Source of the DNA: Oligoflexia bacterium
GTDB lineage: Bacteria; Bdellovibrionota; Bacteriovoracia; Bacteriovoracales; Bacteriovoracaceae
DNA length: 64,000 nt
Direction: 5' to 3'
Assembly: GCA_024229115.1 (NCBI GenBank)
Contig: JAAEST010000011.1
Span: forward strand, 1-64,000
The position numbers were made by a program, and so were the translations under genes. The notes under the pieces are model-generated. The model did no database searches and had not been told where the DNA came from. It saw only the letters and a list, made by a program, of their open reading frames with translations. Below are positions 32,767 through 42,387 of this stretch, piece after piece (position 1 is the first letter of the stretch; every line of letters starts with the position of its first letter).

Positions 32767-33330
32767 ATGACAAGACTATCTGTTGTTTTCATCTCTTTAT
32801 TTTCACTAATTTCAATCTCTCTGGTAGCAGGGTTTCAATCTGAGAAGATTCTTCACACTTTAAGAAAGGATGGAATCGTTAGAGAAGGGAATATGAAAAT
32901 TTATTATTCTGACGTAGATGTAGACAATGTAAAAGTTCATATCGACTACCGTTTTGTTTATAGAATTCTTTTCTCTAATAAAGTTAAGCAAGGTGTAGAA
33001 GTTGAAACTATTCCTCGTAAGTACACAACGCTTGATGGTTTCTTAGACCTTGAAAGAGAAGGTGAATTTAGAAACAAAGATGTAATTATGTCTCACTTTG
33101 GGCGTATTGATTACACAGCTAAGAATGGTCGTACATACTATGACTGTCACAAAGTTAAATTAATTCCAGTAAGAACTGATAAGAAAATGACTTGGGATGC
33201 TCTTTTCACTTACTGTCCTGAAGTTCCTTCAGTTGGTTGGGCACATGTAGCTCTGACAATTAAAAGAATTCCTTTCTTAGGGTCTAAGACAGTTTATTCA
33301 GACTACCAAGGTGTCATTGCTAAGAAGTAG
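32767..33330 (+). CDS. Secreted protein of unknown function
   Basis: 187 residues from ATG 32767; MTRLSVVFISLFSLISISLVAG is a signal peptide or anchor. The mature part is beta-rich (MKIYYSDVDVDNVKVHIDYRFVYRILF) with two Cys (YYDCHK, TYCPEV) that could bond. No family recognised. Single-gene unit closed by a terminator. Confidence 0.65.
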   Translation: MTRLSVVFISLFSLISISLVAGFQSEKILHTLRKDGIVREGNMKIYYSDVDVDNVKVHIDYRFVYRILFSNKVKQGVEVETIPRKYTTLDGFLDLEREGEFRNKDVIMSHFGRIDYTAKNGRTYYDCHKVKLIPVRTDKKMTWDALFTYCPEVPSVGWAHVALTIKRIPFLGSKTVYSDYQGVIAKK

Positions 33331-33391
33331 TAAAGCTACGACTGAGCAATTAGCACAAAAAATTGCTAGCCAAATTTTATGACGTATATTT

Positions 33392-33417
33392 CAGGGACAT
33401 AAGTCCCTGTTTTTTTT
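33392..33417 (+). terminator. Rho-independent terminator
   Basis: CAGGGAC-ATAA-GTCCCTG (33392-33409) followed by eight T, 60 bp after the stop of the secreted protein gene. Confidence 0.93.
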
Positions 33418-33488
33418 GGTCAAAATTAAATACTAAGATTATTTAGATTCCTACCCGATAATTGATTGTAGATTAGTAAGGGTTTGAA

Positions 33489-36400
33489 ATGTTTAATAAA
33501 TTTAATCAACTATTAGTTTTGTTAACTGTTTTTCTATTGGCCAGTTGTTCTGGTGGTAAGAAGTCTACCAAGGCCAAGTTAACAATTACCACAGGTAAAT
33601 TAGCTTCACCTAGCCTCGCTGCTTATACCGGTGGAGGGATGCTTTACGGTAGAAACTTAACTACTGGTGATGGCTTTGCGATCAACCTTATAGATGTTGC
33701 TGGTCCTCTCTCAATTCAATTAGTAAATGGGGATTGGGATTTCTACGGTATTCTTTGGGATGGTGTTGGAGATGGAGATGGAGAGCCTGAGTTTGAAGGT
33801 GATGTAAAATGTACTTTTTCTTCATCACTATTAAATGGTGGAGAAGTTAGTATTGCTCTTAACTTTAATAATGCAAATTGTGCTAATACAGTTTTTTCTC
33901 AAACAACAAATGATAATGCTGGAGTTAATGTCTTCTCAAGAGGTTTAGGAATTTCTTCTTGTAAAGATATGAGTGGTGTTGTTGGTGCTGCTGATTTATG
34001 TGATCAGACAGCTTCAAATAATAAAGATAAAGGCTTCATTGGAAGTTATGAAGTTGCACTTACTGTATATGACACTTCAGGTTTGATTCCTGATATTGGT
34101 GGAGACCTTATTAGTTCTTGTTTTAATATTTTATCAAGTACTGATGGAGGAACTGCTCCCAATGAAAATGTTATTAAAAACTTTCCTACAGGATCTCCAG
34201 GAAGTGGTATTGAAACAACAATTAGAGCTTACTTTGGTCAAAACTGTAATGATTCTCAAGGAATCCAGGATACAGTTTTCTTAGATGGTTTATTTGAGAC
34301 TACTGCTTATACTAAGTCTCTTGAAGGTGGAACTAATCCAACAAAATATTTAAATGTCTTTCATGAGTTAACTGGTCCTGAGGTTTGTCTGTTCTCTTAT
34401 GCTGATATCTATACTCAATTTGCAAAAGGTGATGGTTCTGCAGAAACACCATATGGGATTTGTTGGCCTGAGCAATTTGATCAAATCACATCGTCTGGTT
34501 TAGCTTCCAATTATGAACTACTTCAGGATATCGACTTTAGAGGGAGAGAAAAATTAATAAGTCCTAATGAGATTACATGTACTGATCTAGGAATGGTTTC
34601 AAATATGATTCCTGTAGGATTTAACTGTGCTGATTACACAGATAATACTGGAGTTTTCTCTGGGACATTTAATGGTCATGGTTATTCTCTTTTATATCCA
34701 ATTGTTCATGCGGATGAAGCTGATTACATCGGTGTATTCAAAACAAGTTCAGGCGTTATTTCTGATTTAGAAATCCATAAAGGAGAGTTTGAGGCGCGAT
34801 CTTATGTCGGTGCTCTTGTTGGAGATGCAACTGCTGGAACGATTGAAAATGTTGTTGTGAAAGATACTTATATTAGAGCTGAAGATAATGCTCTTTACTC
34901 ATATGCTGGAGGACTTGCAGGTTCAAATTCAGGAGCCACTATTGGTGGTGCAGCCGCTGTCGTTGTCGTTGCGGGAACTGAAATTGAAGGTCGTGGTAGT
35001 AGTATTGGCGGTATTGTTGGAGATCACTCTGGTGGAAGTATTAGAAGTGCTTACTTTGATGGTCATATTAATGCCAATAAAGATGGTGGTGGAGCTGCTC
35101 TCTTTAACTTTGGTGGAATTGCTGGTGTCGCTGGTGCGGATATTCAAGAGTCTTTTGCTAAGGGTGCAATTACCGCTTACGGAATTAGAATGGGTGGTAT
35201 TGCTGGTGATGTAAATGGTGGTGCTATTATTCAGGATACGCATTCCCATGTCGCAATTTTTTCTCATTACCAAGAGAGTTCTGGGACAGCAGTAGACCTC
35301 GGTGGAATTGTTGGAGCTATGACGACGGGGACCGTTGAGGATTCTATTTTTACTGGAACAATTACTCATAATTGTACCAATGGTCCGCTAACACTTTGTG
35401 AAATTGGAGAAGTTGGGGGAACTTTTGGTGGTACGCCAAATACAAATTTTTCATCAATTGACTATGCAACGACATATGGAGGTCAAGCAGCAACAAGTGT
35501 ATTGAATGATACAACTGGTGCAGGACAAATTAGAAGTGCGACGATTTCAGGTTTTACTTCAACAGGCTCATGGGCAACTTTTGTTGATGGATATTATCCA
35601 CGTTTAGGTTGGACAACATTCTTTGATTTTCCTTGTCAGGGTGCTAACGATGCAGACTCTGTGGCCACACAAGTTGGAAATGGTAGAGGGACTGACGCGA
35701 ATCCAATTGTCATTTGTAATCCTGGTCAGTTTACAGATATTTCTACTAATCCTTCATTACACTATATTTTAGAAGATCATATTAATCTTGAAGGTGTGTT
35801 TCCTGGAACTTCGGCCAATAGAATTGCTAGTTTTTCAGGAAGTCTAAATGGTGCAGATAGGATTTTAATGGGTGGAGATGTTGTTGAAACAACTGCTGTT
35901 GCCAACGCTATTTTTCAAACATTAACAAATACAGGAACGATTAGTAACTTGAATCTTGTAGGTGTCAGTACTTCAAGAACTGCAGCTGGTTATGATCCTC
36001 TCGGACTTTTAGTTGCAACGAACTATGGAACAATTGAAGAGGTTCAATATAATGGTGGCTCTGTAGTTGCTAGTTTAGCTGCATCTGGTAAAGCCGGTGG
36101 GCTAGTTGGTCTAAACGAAACAACAGGTATTATTTCTGATGTAAGAGGTTCTACTTTTGTTGACTCACTATCGACTGTTGGCGGTATTGCCGCTCATAAT
36201 AAGGGATTAATTGAAGACTCTGAATCTCAGATGTACTTTAGTGCTACTGCTGCAGAAAACTTTTATTCTATAGGTGGAGTTGTTGGTGAGAATGAAGGTG
36301 GAACACTTGAAAGAGTCGTTTTTGGTGGCGATATAAATTCAAGCCCTACGATTAGTGGTTTTAGTAATGTTGGTGGCCTTGTTGGATTTGGTAATACTGG

Positions 36401-37325
36401 ATCAGTTATTGAAGATTCATATACTGAAACTCATGCAAGAATTGATATAAAGAATGATGCAACAAATGTTGGTGGCCTTGTTGGAAGTATCAGTGGTGGT
36501 AGTACAATTGACCGCTCATATAATGGGGCAGAAGTTCGTTATGGCTGGTGTACTGGTGGATCATCAACGGGACAAGAAGTTGATGAGAATGATTGTGTGA
36601 ATATTCAAGGTGGTGTTTGGAATTTACCAACAACAGATGTTAATAGTATTGGAGCAATCGCTGGAGCAGTAACTGCATCAACAATTGCAGCTGATGTTTT
36701 TTACACAAATCCAGCTTATACAATTCTATCTGTAGATAATATTACAGGTGCAGTTGTGAATGGAACAGATTGTGATGTCACAGTGACTGCAAACTTTCCT
36801 GTTGCTATTGGTGCAGCAGATGGTGTTTTTATTGGTGGACATAATCGATATTTTTCAAATACTGGTGGAGCAATAACCGCAGCATCTACTCCTACTATTA
36901 CAATTGGTTTTGACATTGGTGGTTCTGCAATCGGTACAGATTGTTCAGATACAGCTGCTAGTGATGGGTATATGAGAGATGATGGGCGTAACTCTGCTCT
37001 AAACTTCACAGCAGTGAAGCCAAACACAAATACATTTGGAACGCAAAAGCTTGATTTAGAAATGCAGGATCCGAGTACATTTTGTACAGACGCAGGTTTC
37101 CCTTCTGGAGACGTTTACTATCAATGTACAACTGGTTGGGATATTGTTCTCGATACTTCAGACTTTAATGGAGACTCAACTGAAGGTGACTTTGGTGATG
37201 GTTTCGAAAGGCTGAAAGATTATTATTTCTTTGAAATGGGAATTGACCCAGTAAGAGAATACACAACTCCAGTTTGGTCACTAGAACCTGATGAAGGAGA
37301 TTATCCTCGTCATGCTATCCACTAG
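33489..37325 (+). CDS. Giant GLUG-repeat lipoprotein
   Basis: 1278 residues with a lipoprotein signal (LLVLLTVFLLASC, Cys about 20). Residues about 430-720 and 850-1080 carry at least ten GLUG-type repeats, each of the form GG(L/I)(V/A)G...(S/T)(I/V)(E/R)(D/N)SY, e.g. GGIVGDHSGGSIRSAYFDG and GGLVGFGNTGSVIEDSY. These build a right-handed beta-solenoid typical of surface adhesins and IgA-peptidase-like proteins. Two 'start modules' (CxxPEQFDQI...LLQDIDF and CNPGQFTDI...LEDHINL) precede the repeat blocks, so the architecture is duplicated. Likely displayed on the cell surface; binding partner unknown. Confidence 0.85.
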   Translation: MFNKFNQLLVLLTVFLLASCSGGKKSTKAKLTITTGKLASPSLAAYTGGGMLYGRNLTTGDGFAINLIDVAGPLSIQLVNGDWDFYGILWDGVGDGDGEPEFEGDVKCTFSSSLLNGGEVSIALNFNNANCANTVFSQTTNDNAGVNVFSRGLGISSCKDMSGVVGAADLCDQTASNNKDKGFIGSYEVALTVYDTSGLIPDIGGDLISSCFNILSSTDGGTAPNENVIKNFPTGSPGSGIETTIRAYFGQNCNDSQGIQDTVFLDGLFETTAYTKSLEGGTNPTKYLNVFHELTGPEVCLFSYADIYTQFAKGDGSAETPYGICWPEQFDQITSSGLASNYELLQDIDFRGREKLISPNEITCTDLGMVSNMIPVGFNCADYTDNTGVFSGTFNGHGYSLLYPIVHADEADYIGVFKTSSGVISDLEIHKGEFEARSYVGALVGDATAGTIENVVVKDTYIRAEDNALYSYAGGLAGSNSGATIGGAAAVVVVAGTEIEGRGSSIGGIVGDHSGGSIRSAYFDGHINANKDGGGAALFNFGGIAGVAGADIQESFAKGAITAYGIRMGGIAGDVNGGAIIQDTHSHVAIFSHYQESSGTAVDLGGIVGAMTTGTVEDSIFTGTITHNCTNGPLTLCEIGEVGGTFGGTPNTNFSSIDYATTYGGQAATSVLNDTTGAGQIRSATISGFTSTGSWATFVDGYYPRLGWTTFFDFPCQGANDADSVATQVGNGRGTDANPIVICNPGQFTDISTNPSLHYILEDHINLEGVFPGTSANRIASFSGSLNGADRILMGGDVVETTAVANAIFQTLTNTGTISNLNLVGVSTSRTAAGYDPLGLLVATNYGTIEEVQYNGGSVVASLAASGKAGGLVGLNETTGIISDVRGSTFVDSLSTVGGIAAHNKGLIEDSESQMYFSATAAENFYSIGGVVGENEGGTLERVVFGGDINSSPTISGFSNVGGLVGFGNTGSVIEDSYTETHARIDIKNDATNVGGLVGSISGGSTIDRSYNGAEVRYGWCTGGSSTGQEVDENDCVNIQGGVWNLPTTDVNSIGAIAGAVTASTIAADVFYTNPAYTILSVDNITGAVVNGTDCDVTVTANFPVAIGAADGVFIGGHNRYFSNTGGAITAASTPTITIGFDIGGSAIGTDCSDTAASDGYMRDDGRNSALNFTAVKPNTNTFGTQKLDLEMQDPSTFCTDAGFPSGDVYYQCTTGWDIVLDTSDFNGDSTEGDFGDGFERLKDYYFFEMGIDPVREYTTPVWSLEPDEGDYPRHAIH

Positions 37326-37327
37326 TT

Positions 37328-37906
37328 TTAAGCGAGCGGGTTCATCCCTAATTTTCTAAGAACACTTGTTAACTGAATAAGCGGCAGACCAACGATAGAA
37401 GTTGAGTCTGTCGAATCGATGGCTTCAAAAAGGCTGATTCCAAGTTTTTCAATCATATAAGAACCCGCACATTGGAATGGCTCATCTCTTTTAACGTAAT
37501 TAAGAATCTCTTCATCAGTAAGATCTCTCATCGTGAGAGTCGTCTTATGATAGAACTCTTCTTTGATATCAGGTCCGAGCAGGTAAACAGCACTAATGAG
37601 GTGGTGAGAAGTTCCACTAAGCTCTTTAAGCTGCTCACAGGCCTTCTCGACAGTCTTCGGTTTAGAGAAGATCTTATTGCCTAAGATGATCGCCTGATCA
37701 CTTCCTATGATGAGATCATTAGGACGCTCAGAGAAGACCTTTTTGGCCTTCTCATAGGCAAGTACTTGAGTGAGTTCTAAGGCGTCAGAAACCGACGCCT
37801 TAAATGAGTCCTCATCAATGTGAGAAGGCATGGTATCAAAGTCCAAACCAAGTTGATCTAGCAACTGCTTACGGTAAGGACTTTGACTAGCGAGAACGAG
37901 TCTCAC
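37328..37906 (-). CDS. maf: Maf-type nucleoside triphosphate pyrophosphatase
   Basis: 192 residues. LVLASQSPYRKQLLDQLGL at the N-terminus, IIGSDQAIILG with the catalytic Asp, and AGSYMIEKLGISLFEAIDS near the end are family marks. Hydrolyses dTTP/UTP or modified nucleotides, and Maf proteins also affect septation. The start overlaps the htpG stop by one base; the 3' end is 2 bp from the giant lipoprotein stop. Confidence 0.92.
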   Translation of the reverse strand: MRLVLASQSPYRKQLLDQLGLDFDTMPSHIDEDSFKASVSDALELTQVLAYEKAKKVFSERPNDLIIGSDQAIILGNKIFSKPKTVEKACEQLKELSGTSHHLISAVYLLGPDIKEEFYHKTTLTMRDLTDEEILNYVKRDEPFQCAGSYMIEKLGISLFEAIDSTDSTSIVGLPLIQLTSVLRKLGMNPLA

Positions 37907-39861
37907 TATTGGATCACCATTTGGCTAAGCTCATTCACAAGATCTTGAGTTCTTTGAACGAAGTCTTCCTTATTTTCATTGGCCAGACCTTCAGAACTAA
38001 TAAGAGCTAAGTCTTCCACATGATGGCAAAGCCTATCAACAAGACCTTCGTTATTTCCTTTCTCATGAATCGCCATGGCACTCTTAATAAGAGAGTTATT
38101 TGGGTTGATCACAAGAGTCTTCTTAATAGGGAAGCTATTATTTTGTCCCATTGATTCGGCCATCTTAGCAAAACGCTTCATTTGCTCATCAACTTTGAAG
38201 TAAGCAGGAATAGATGCGTTCTTCATTTTTTGGATTTCAATTCCAATCCTTCCGTCATTTGGTGGAACTTGCTCGGATGCTTTCGCATCCTCATCCTTTT
38301 CTAATTCCCCAACCAGAATTTTTTTGAAGAGATCCTGAACCTTCATGTCTTCAGCTGTTGTCTTTTCACTTTCTAGAAGATTAGCTGCTTCTGAATCGAT
38401 TGATACGAAAGCAACTTTCGTTTCTTTTCCTTCAGTATCTTTAAGTGGCTTCGCTTCAGCATGTTGCATGAAGTGTGGATCAATATGATCATCAACTTCA
38501 ATACTGAAAAGTCCTAGCTCTTTTACATTCTTCTTCAACGAAGGATCAGACTTATCTTTTTCAAAGTAGATAATCTTGTCATCTACTTTTTCTTTTAAGT
38601 CTGCTGGTACACCTTCGAAATATTCTGGAATCGTAACCATCTTTTCATCAGCATTCTTGAAGATCACCATGTCTCTCATCATTTCATCAAACTTAGTATC
38701 AGAAATACATCCGTATTTAACGAAGAGACCTGTATCTTCCCAAATTCTTTCAAACTTTTCACGATCTTGTCTGAATAGTTTCTTAAGAGACTCAGCCACT
38801 TTCTTAATAATGTAGTTACTGATCTTCTTAACATTTGGATCACCTTGTAGTGACGAACGAGAAACGTTAAGTGGAATATCAGTTGAGTCGATAGAGCCTT
38901 TAAGTAAACTTAAGAATTCAGGGATAATATCTTTGACGTTATCAGAGACAAAAACTTGCTTACTATAAAGTCTGATATTCTTTTCTTGGAAGGCCATCTT
39001 AGGATTGATCTTCGGGAAGTAAAGAATCCCTTCAAGGGTAAATGGGTGATCAACTTTTAAGTGAATCCAGAAAAGAGGCTCTTGATCCATTGGGAAAAGC
39101 TGACGGTAGAATTTCTTGTAGTCTTCGTCTTTTAATTCCTTAGGATCTCTCTTCCATAGTGGTTGAGTGTCATTGATATCCCAGGTGTCGGCAGTACGAT
39201 CTTTTTCTTCTTTTGCCGACTCGTTAGCGAGGCGTTTCTCTAAGTTCGTTACAACAATTTGATAAGGCATGAAATCACAATATCTCTTCAGTGTCTCAAC
39301 AAGTTTGAAGTCATTAAGGAAGTCTTTACTTTCTTCGTTGATATGAAGAGTGATTGTCGTTCCAACATCTTTCTTATCTGAATCAGTGAAAACATATTCA
39401 GTTTCACCATCACATGTCCACTTTGTTGGTTTCGCATCTTTTTGCCAGCTAAGAGTTTCAACTTCAACTTTTGAAGCCACCATGAAAGCCGAGTAGAAAC
39501 CAAGACCAAATTTACCAATGATGTCTGCACCTTCAGTTTCTTTATTCATTTTATCAACGAATTCTTGAGCTCCAGAAAAAGCAAGTTGAGCAATATATTT
39601 TTCAACTTCTTCTTCCGTCATACCAAGACCATTGTCTTTGATTTGCACAATACCTTGTGATTTATCCACAAGAACTTCAATCGCCCCAGTTGGAATTTCT
39701 AAGTTCTCGGTACGTGAGAAACTCGCTCTTTTGGTAATGGCGTCAGTCGCGTTAGCGATTAGTTCTCTAAGAAATATATCGTGCTCTGAGTAGAGCCACT
39801 TTTTAATGATTGGAAAAATGTCCTGCGTTGAAACTGATATCGTCCCTTTTCTTTCGCTCAT
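37906..39861 (-). CDS. htpG: Chaperone HtpG (bacterial Hsp90)
   Basis: 651 residues taking ATG 39861 (AAGGAG 9 nt upstream; MSERKGTISVSTQDIF), rather than an ATG 42 bp earlier. GHKL ATPase motifs: ELIANATDAI, KDNGLGMTEEEV, IGKFGLGFYSAFMV; middle domain DIPLNVSRSSLQGD with the catalytic Arg; C-terminal dimerisation end present. ATP-driven folding helper in the cytoplasm. Co-transcribed with maf. Confidence 0.96.
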   Translation of the reverse strand: MSERKGTISVSTQDIFPIIKKWLYSEHDIFLRELIANATDAITKRASFSRTENLEIPTGAIEVLVDKSQGIVQIKDNGLGMTEEEVEKYIAQLAFSGAQEFVDKMNKETEGADIIGKFGLGFYSAFMVASKVEVETLSWQKDAKPTKWTCDGETEYVFTDSDKKDVGTTITLHINEESKDFLNDFKLVETLKRYCDFMPYQIVVTNLEKRLANESAKEEKDRTADTWDINDTQPLWKRDPKELKDEDYKKFYRQLFPMDQEPLFWIHLKVDHPFTLEGILYFPKINPKMAFQEKNIRLYSKQVFVSDNVKDIIPEFLSLLKGSIDSTDIPLNVSRSSLQGDPNVKKISNYIIKKVAESLKKLFRQDREKFERIWEDTGLFVKYGCISDTKFDEMMRDMVIFKNADEKMVTIPEYFEGVPADLKEKVDDKIIYFEKDKSDPSLKKNVKELGLFSIEVDDHIDPHFMQHAEAKPLKDTEGKETKVAFVSIDSEAANLLESEKTTAEDMKVQDLFKKILVGELEKDEDAKASEQVPPNDGRIGIEIQKMKNASIPAYFKVDEQMKRFAKMAESMGQNNSFPIKKTLVINPNNSLIKSAMAIHEKGNNEGLVDRLCHHVEDLALISSEGLANENKEDFVQRTQDLVNELSQMVIQ

Positions 39862-39966
39862 AGTCGTAGTCTCCTTCATTTGTTTAAATAGTTTCTGTTC
39901 CAATATGGTTTTACTTTCTTCAACGTCAAGGGTACAAATTGAATTATTTAATTATTGCGAGGTGGC

Positions 39967-40509
39967 ATGGGCACGCTAGAGGGTGATAATAACCAATTTG
40001 TTCAAGATATTATCGTTCTGACCACAGGTGGGACGATCGAAAAAACTTATGATGAAATTGATGGTTCTCTGGCCAATCGTGAGACTTCTATTCATCACAA
40101 TATTCGTAGCCGTTTAAGGCTTCCTTATACCAGAATTCAAGTTTGTGCCCTCATGGCCAAGGACTCCCTCGATATGGATGACGAAGATCGTAAGATCATC
40201 GTTGAAGCAATTCGTACTCATAATGAACTTGCTTCACCAATTGTTGTTCTTCACGGGACTGATACGATGGAGCATTCTGCAACCCTCGTTTATGAAGAGT
40301 TAAAAGATGAATTAAATATTCCTGTCGTTTTCACAGGAGCCATGAAACCACTAGGGTTCTACGATAGTGATGGAACTCAAAACTTAACAGAAGCTCTTAT
40401 TGTAGCGAAGTTACTTGCACCTGGTGTTTATATTTCTTTTCACAATAGAGTCTTTCCACTTCCTGGTGTTCGTAAGAATAAGAAAGAACGAACATTTGAG
40501 TCGATCTAG
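39967..40509 (+). CDS. One-domain asparaginase-like protein
   Basis: 180 residues from ATG 39967 (GAGGTG just upstream). It contains the complete N-terminal domain of L-asparaginase with the threonine motif TTGGTIEKT (T23), HGTDTME (H96, T98, D99) and GAMKP (K127), but the whole C-terminal domain, which completes the active site of the neighbouring subunit in normal ~330-residue enzymes, is missing. The end (RVFPLPGVRKNKKERTF) is not an abrupt truncation. Such short forms occur; activity or substrate is unclear. Followed 3 bp later by a membrane protein. Confidence 0.8.
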   Translation: MGTLEGDNNQFVQDIIVLTTGGTIEKTYDEIDGSLANRETSIHHNIRSRLRLPYTRIQVCALMAKDSLDMDDEDRKIIVEAIRTHNELASPIVVLHGTDTMEHSATLVYEELKDELNIPVVFTGAMKPLGFYDSDGTQNLTEALIVAKLLAPGVYISFHNRVFPLPGVRKNKKERTFESI

Positions 40510-40512
40510 TTT

Positions 40513-41145
40513 ATGGATAAGATTTTAAATTTTTATGGACAAACACTTCCCTTAATCAAAAAGAAGTTTCTTTCAGTTATCATCTTTGTCATTGCCATGA
40601 GTATCTTCTATTACTTCGATCATGACCTGACATCAGAGATTGTAAATAATCCAAAAAGTGGTGTTTTTATTCCGCTACTCTTTCTCTACTTAGGTGAAAT
40701 TTTTGCCATCGTCTTTCTTTACTGTGCCTTTCTTGGAAAACTGAATCGTCTTCCTATTTATTTTCTAAGTTACTTTATTCGTTATTTAGGTTTTATCTTA
40801 AAAACGGCCTTTGGTTTCTTGCTCTTTATTTATCCGGGTGTGAAGTGGGGAGTAGGAGAATTCTTTTCTCCGGAGTTGAGTATTTTCCAAGAAGACTCAG
40901 AGAAAACAGGCCCTGAAATGTCCTTGGAGATTTTAGAAAATAACTTCCAAGAAAAGCTTCTCAATGTTGTTGCGATTGTAGCCCCGCAATTCTTCTGCTT
41001 TCTTCTTTTCTGGGTGTTGAGACTGAACTTTGGAGAGAGTGAATGGCATCGAATTCTCTCTAATATTGGTATGTCGATAACTCTTGTATTCACAATTTCC
41101 TATACTTACATTTTTCTCCATAAGGCCTATGTAAAGAAAGTGTAA
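40513..41145 (+). CDS. Integral membrane protein of unknown function
   Basis: 210 residues with about five membrane helices (e.g. FLSVIIFVIAMSIFYYF, GVFIPLLFLYLGEIFAIVFLY, FGFLLFIYPGVKWGVGEFF, VVAIVAPQFFCFLLFWVL, SITLVFTISYTYIFL). The LYPGVKWG-like element between helices recalls the YciC/DUF975-type glycerophosphoryl membrane proteins. Starts 3 bp after the asparaginase-like stop, with no strong ribosome site, hence coupled. Confidence 0.65.
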   Translation: MDKILNFYGQTLPLIKKKFLSVIIFVIAMSIFYYFDHDLTSEIVNNPKSGVFIPLLFLYLGEIFAIVFLYCAFLGKLNRLPIYFLSYFIRYLGFILKTAFGFLLFIYPGVKWGVGEFFSPELSIFQEDSEKTGPEMSLEILENNFQEKLLNVVAIVAPQFFCFLLFWVLRLNFGESEWHRILSNIGMSITLVFTISYTYIFLHKAYVKKV

Positions 41146-41226
41146 AACACCGTGCATAATGCTTTCTTATCTACCTTTTTCTTGGTGAAGTTGATCTTTG
41201 TTTTTCAATGAGACTGGGAGAGAGAG

Positions 41227-42234
41227 TTGAAAACATTTATCCTCATTATATTTCTATTTTTAAATCTTAGTAGCTGGTCACAAATGACCTCTGATGAGAT
41301 TGGTGTTGACCTTGGACTTTTAGGAAAAGACTTCTCAGAAACAGAAGTTGATTTATCTGAGCCTAAGAGAGTTGTTTTAATTGGTGAAGTCATCAATAGC
41401 GGTATTCGTATTGCTCATTATAATGACGAAGATCTAACTGGTGGACTGACCCGTATTGGTTGGCCGAAGGATGATGATCTAGGAAGAACAGCAGGACTTC
41501 AATTGAAATTCTTTTTTGAAGGAGAGGATGGAACAATTGAAGTAAATCTTGAGAATTGGTTATTTTCAAAGCCGAGCGGAGATATCACTGTTGAGAATGG
41601 TCAGATCGTTGAAGAGTATTCAACTATTGAATTGAGATCTCGAAAGTTTCAAGATCCGGATGGTAAAGAATATCTTATTTTTGGTTTCGAGTTTCATCAC
41701 ACAATGAAAGATCAATTCATCATGGGATTTCTTCAAGATTTCCTTCATGGTGCAGGTTTTGGTCGTACGCGTACCAGTCAAGGACGTGATGGTGGAGATG
41801 TTTGGGCCAATGTTCTTTTTGGTAAAGGGGGACGCTTTGATATCATGAAGAAGAAGGCGATGAATCTCTATCTTACTTATGAAGGTGAAGTGGCAGCGAG
41901 TACTGATTTTAGTGAAGAGACAAGAGGGACAGTAAGAACTTCTCTTAATACGAGTCTTGGCTATTACAAAGGCACAAAAATACCAATTATGCGTATCAAG
42001 GCCTATGCAGAATATAGTCTCTTCATTAATGGTGAGCAAGAGTATGAGATTGGGCTTGAGATGTTTATCAATGTTCTTTTAAAAGGATTTCAAGTGGAGT
42101 TAGGGACAGGTGTGGCCTACTTTGATACTCGCTATGATCGTCAATATGAAGGGAACCAGAGTTATAATACGTCACTCTTTATTCGTGTAAGAACACCTAA
42201 GAAGAGAGAGGTTCCAACTTATATCGAATTCTAA
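41227..42234 (+). CDS. Outer-membrane-type beta protein
   Basis: 335 residues from TTG 41227 (purine-rich GGGAGAGAGAG just upstream). Signal peptide MKTFILIIFLFLNLSSWSQ. The mature part is rich in alternating beta strands (AYAEYSLFINGEQEYEIGLEMF, VELGTGVAYFDTRYDRQYEG) and ends in YIEF with an aromatic last residue, as outer membrane barrels do. No specific family recognised. A LpxR-like or porin-like fold is possible. Confidence 0.65.
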   Translation: MKTFILIIFLFLNLSSWSQMTSDEIGVDLGLLGKDFSETEVDLSEPKRVVLIGEVINSGIRIAHYNDEDLTGGLTRIGWPKDDDLGRTAGLQLKFFFEGEDGTIEVNLENWLFSKPSGDITVENGQIVEEYSTIELRSRKFQDPDGKEYLIFGFEFHHTMKDQFIMGFLQDFLHGAGFGRTRTSQGRDGGDVWANVLFGKGGRFDIMKKKAMNLYLTYEGEVAASTDFSEETRGTVRTSLNTSLGYYKGTKIPIMRIKAYAEYSLFINGEQEYEIGLEMFINVLLKGFQVELGTGVAYFDTRYDRQYEGNQSYNTSLFIRVRTPKKREVPTYIEF

Positions 42235-42387
42235 GGTGTCACTCTGACCACAAGTACCTTACTTTTGGTAGGAAAAATCTAACATCCACGTAATTTCTAC
42301 ATGTTCTGGCCTTCTTGGTTTGAAAGAGCTTGCTTCAAAAGATACATCTACAGGTAATTAATAAATCTTTGAGAGAGAGGGCAAAGA

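Noticed and set aside
34929-35369. Minus-strand frame rich in Ser, Asn and Thr inside the GLUG gene
   Set aside because: Antisense shadow of the Gly/Ile repeats; no start signal or family features.
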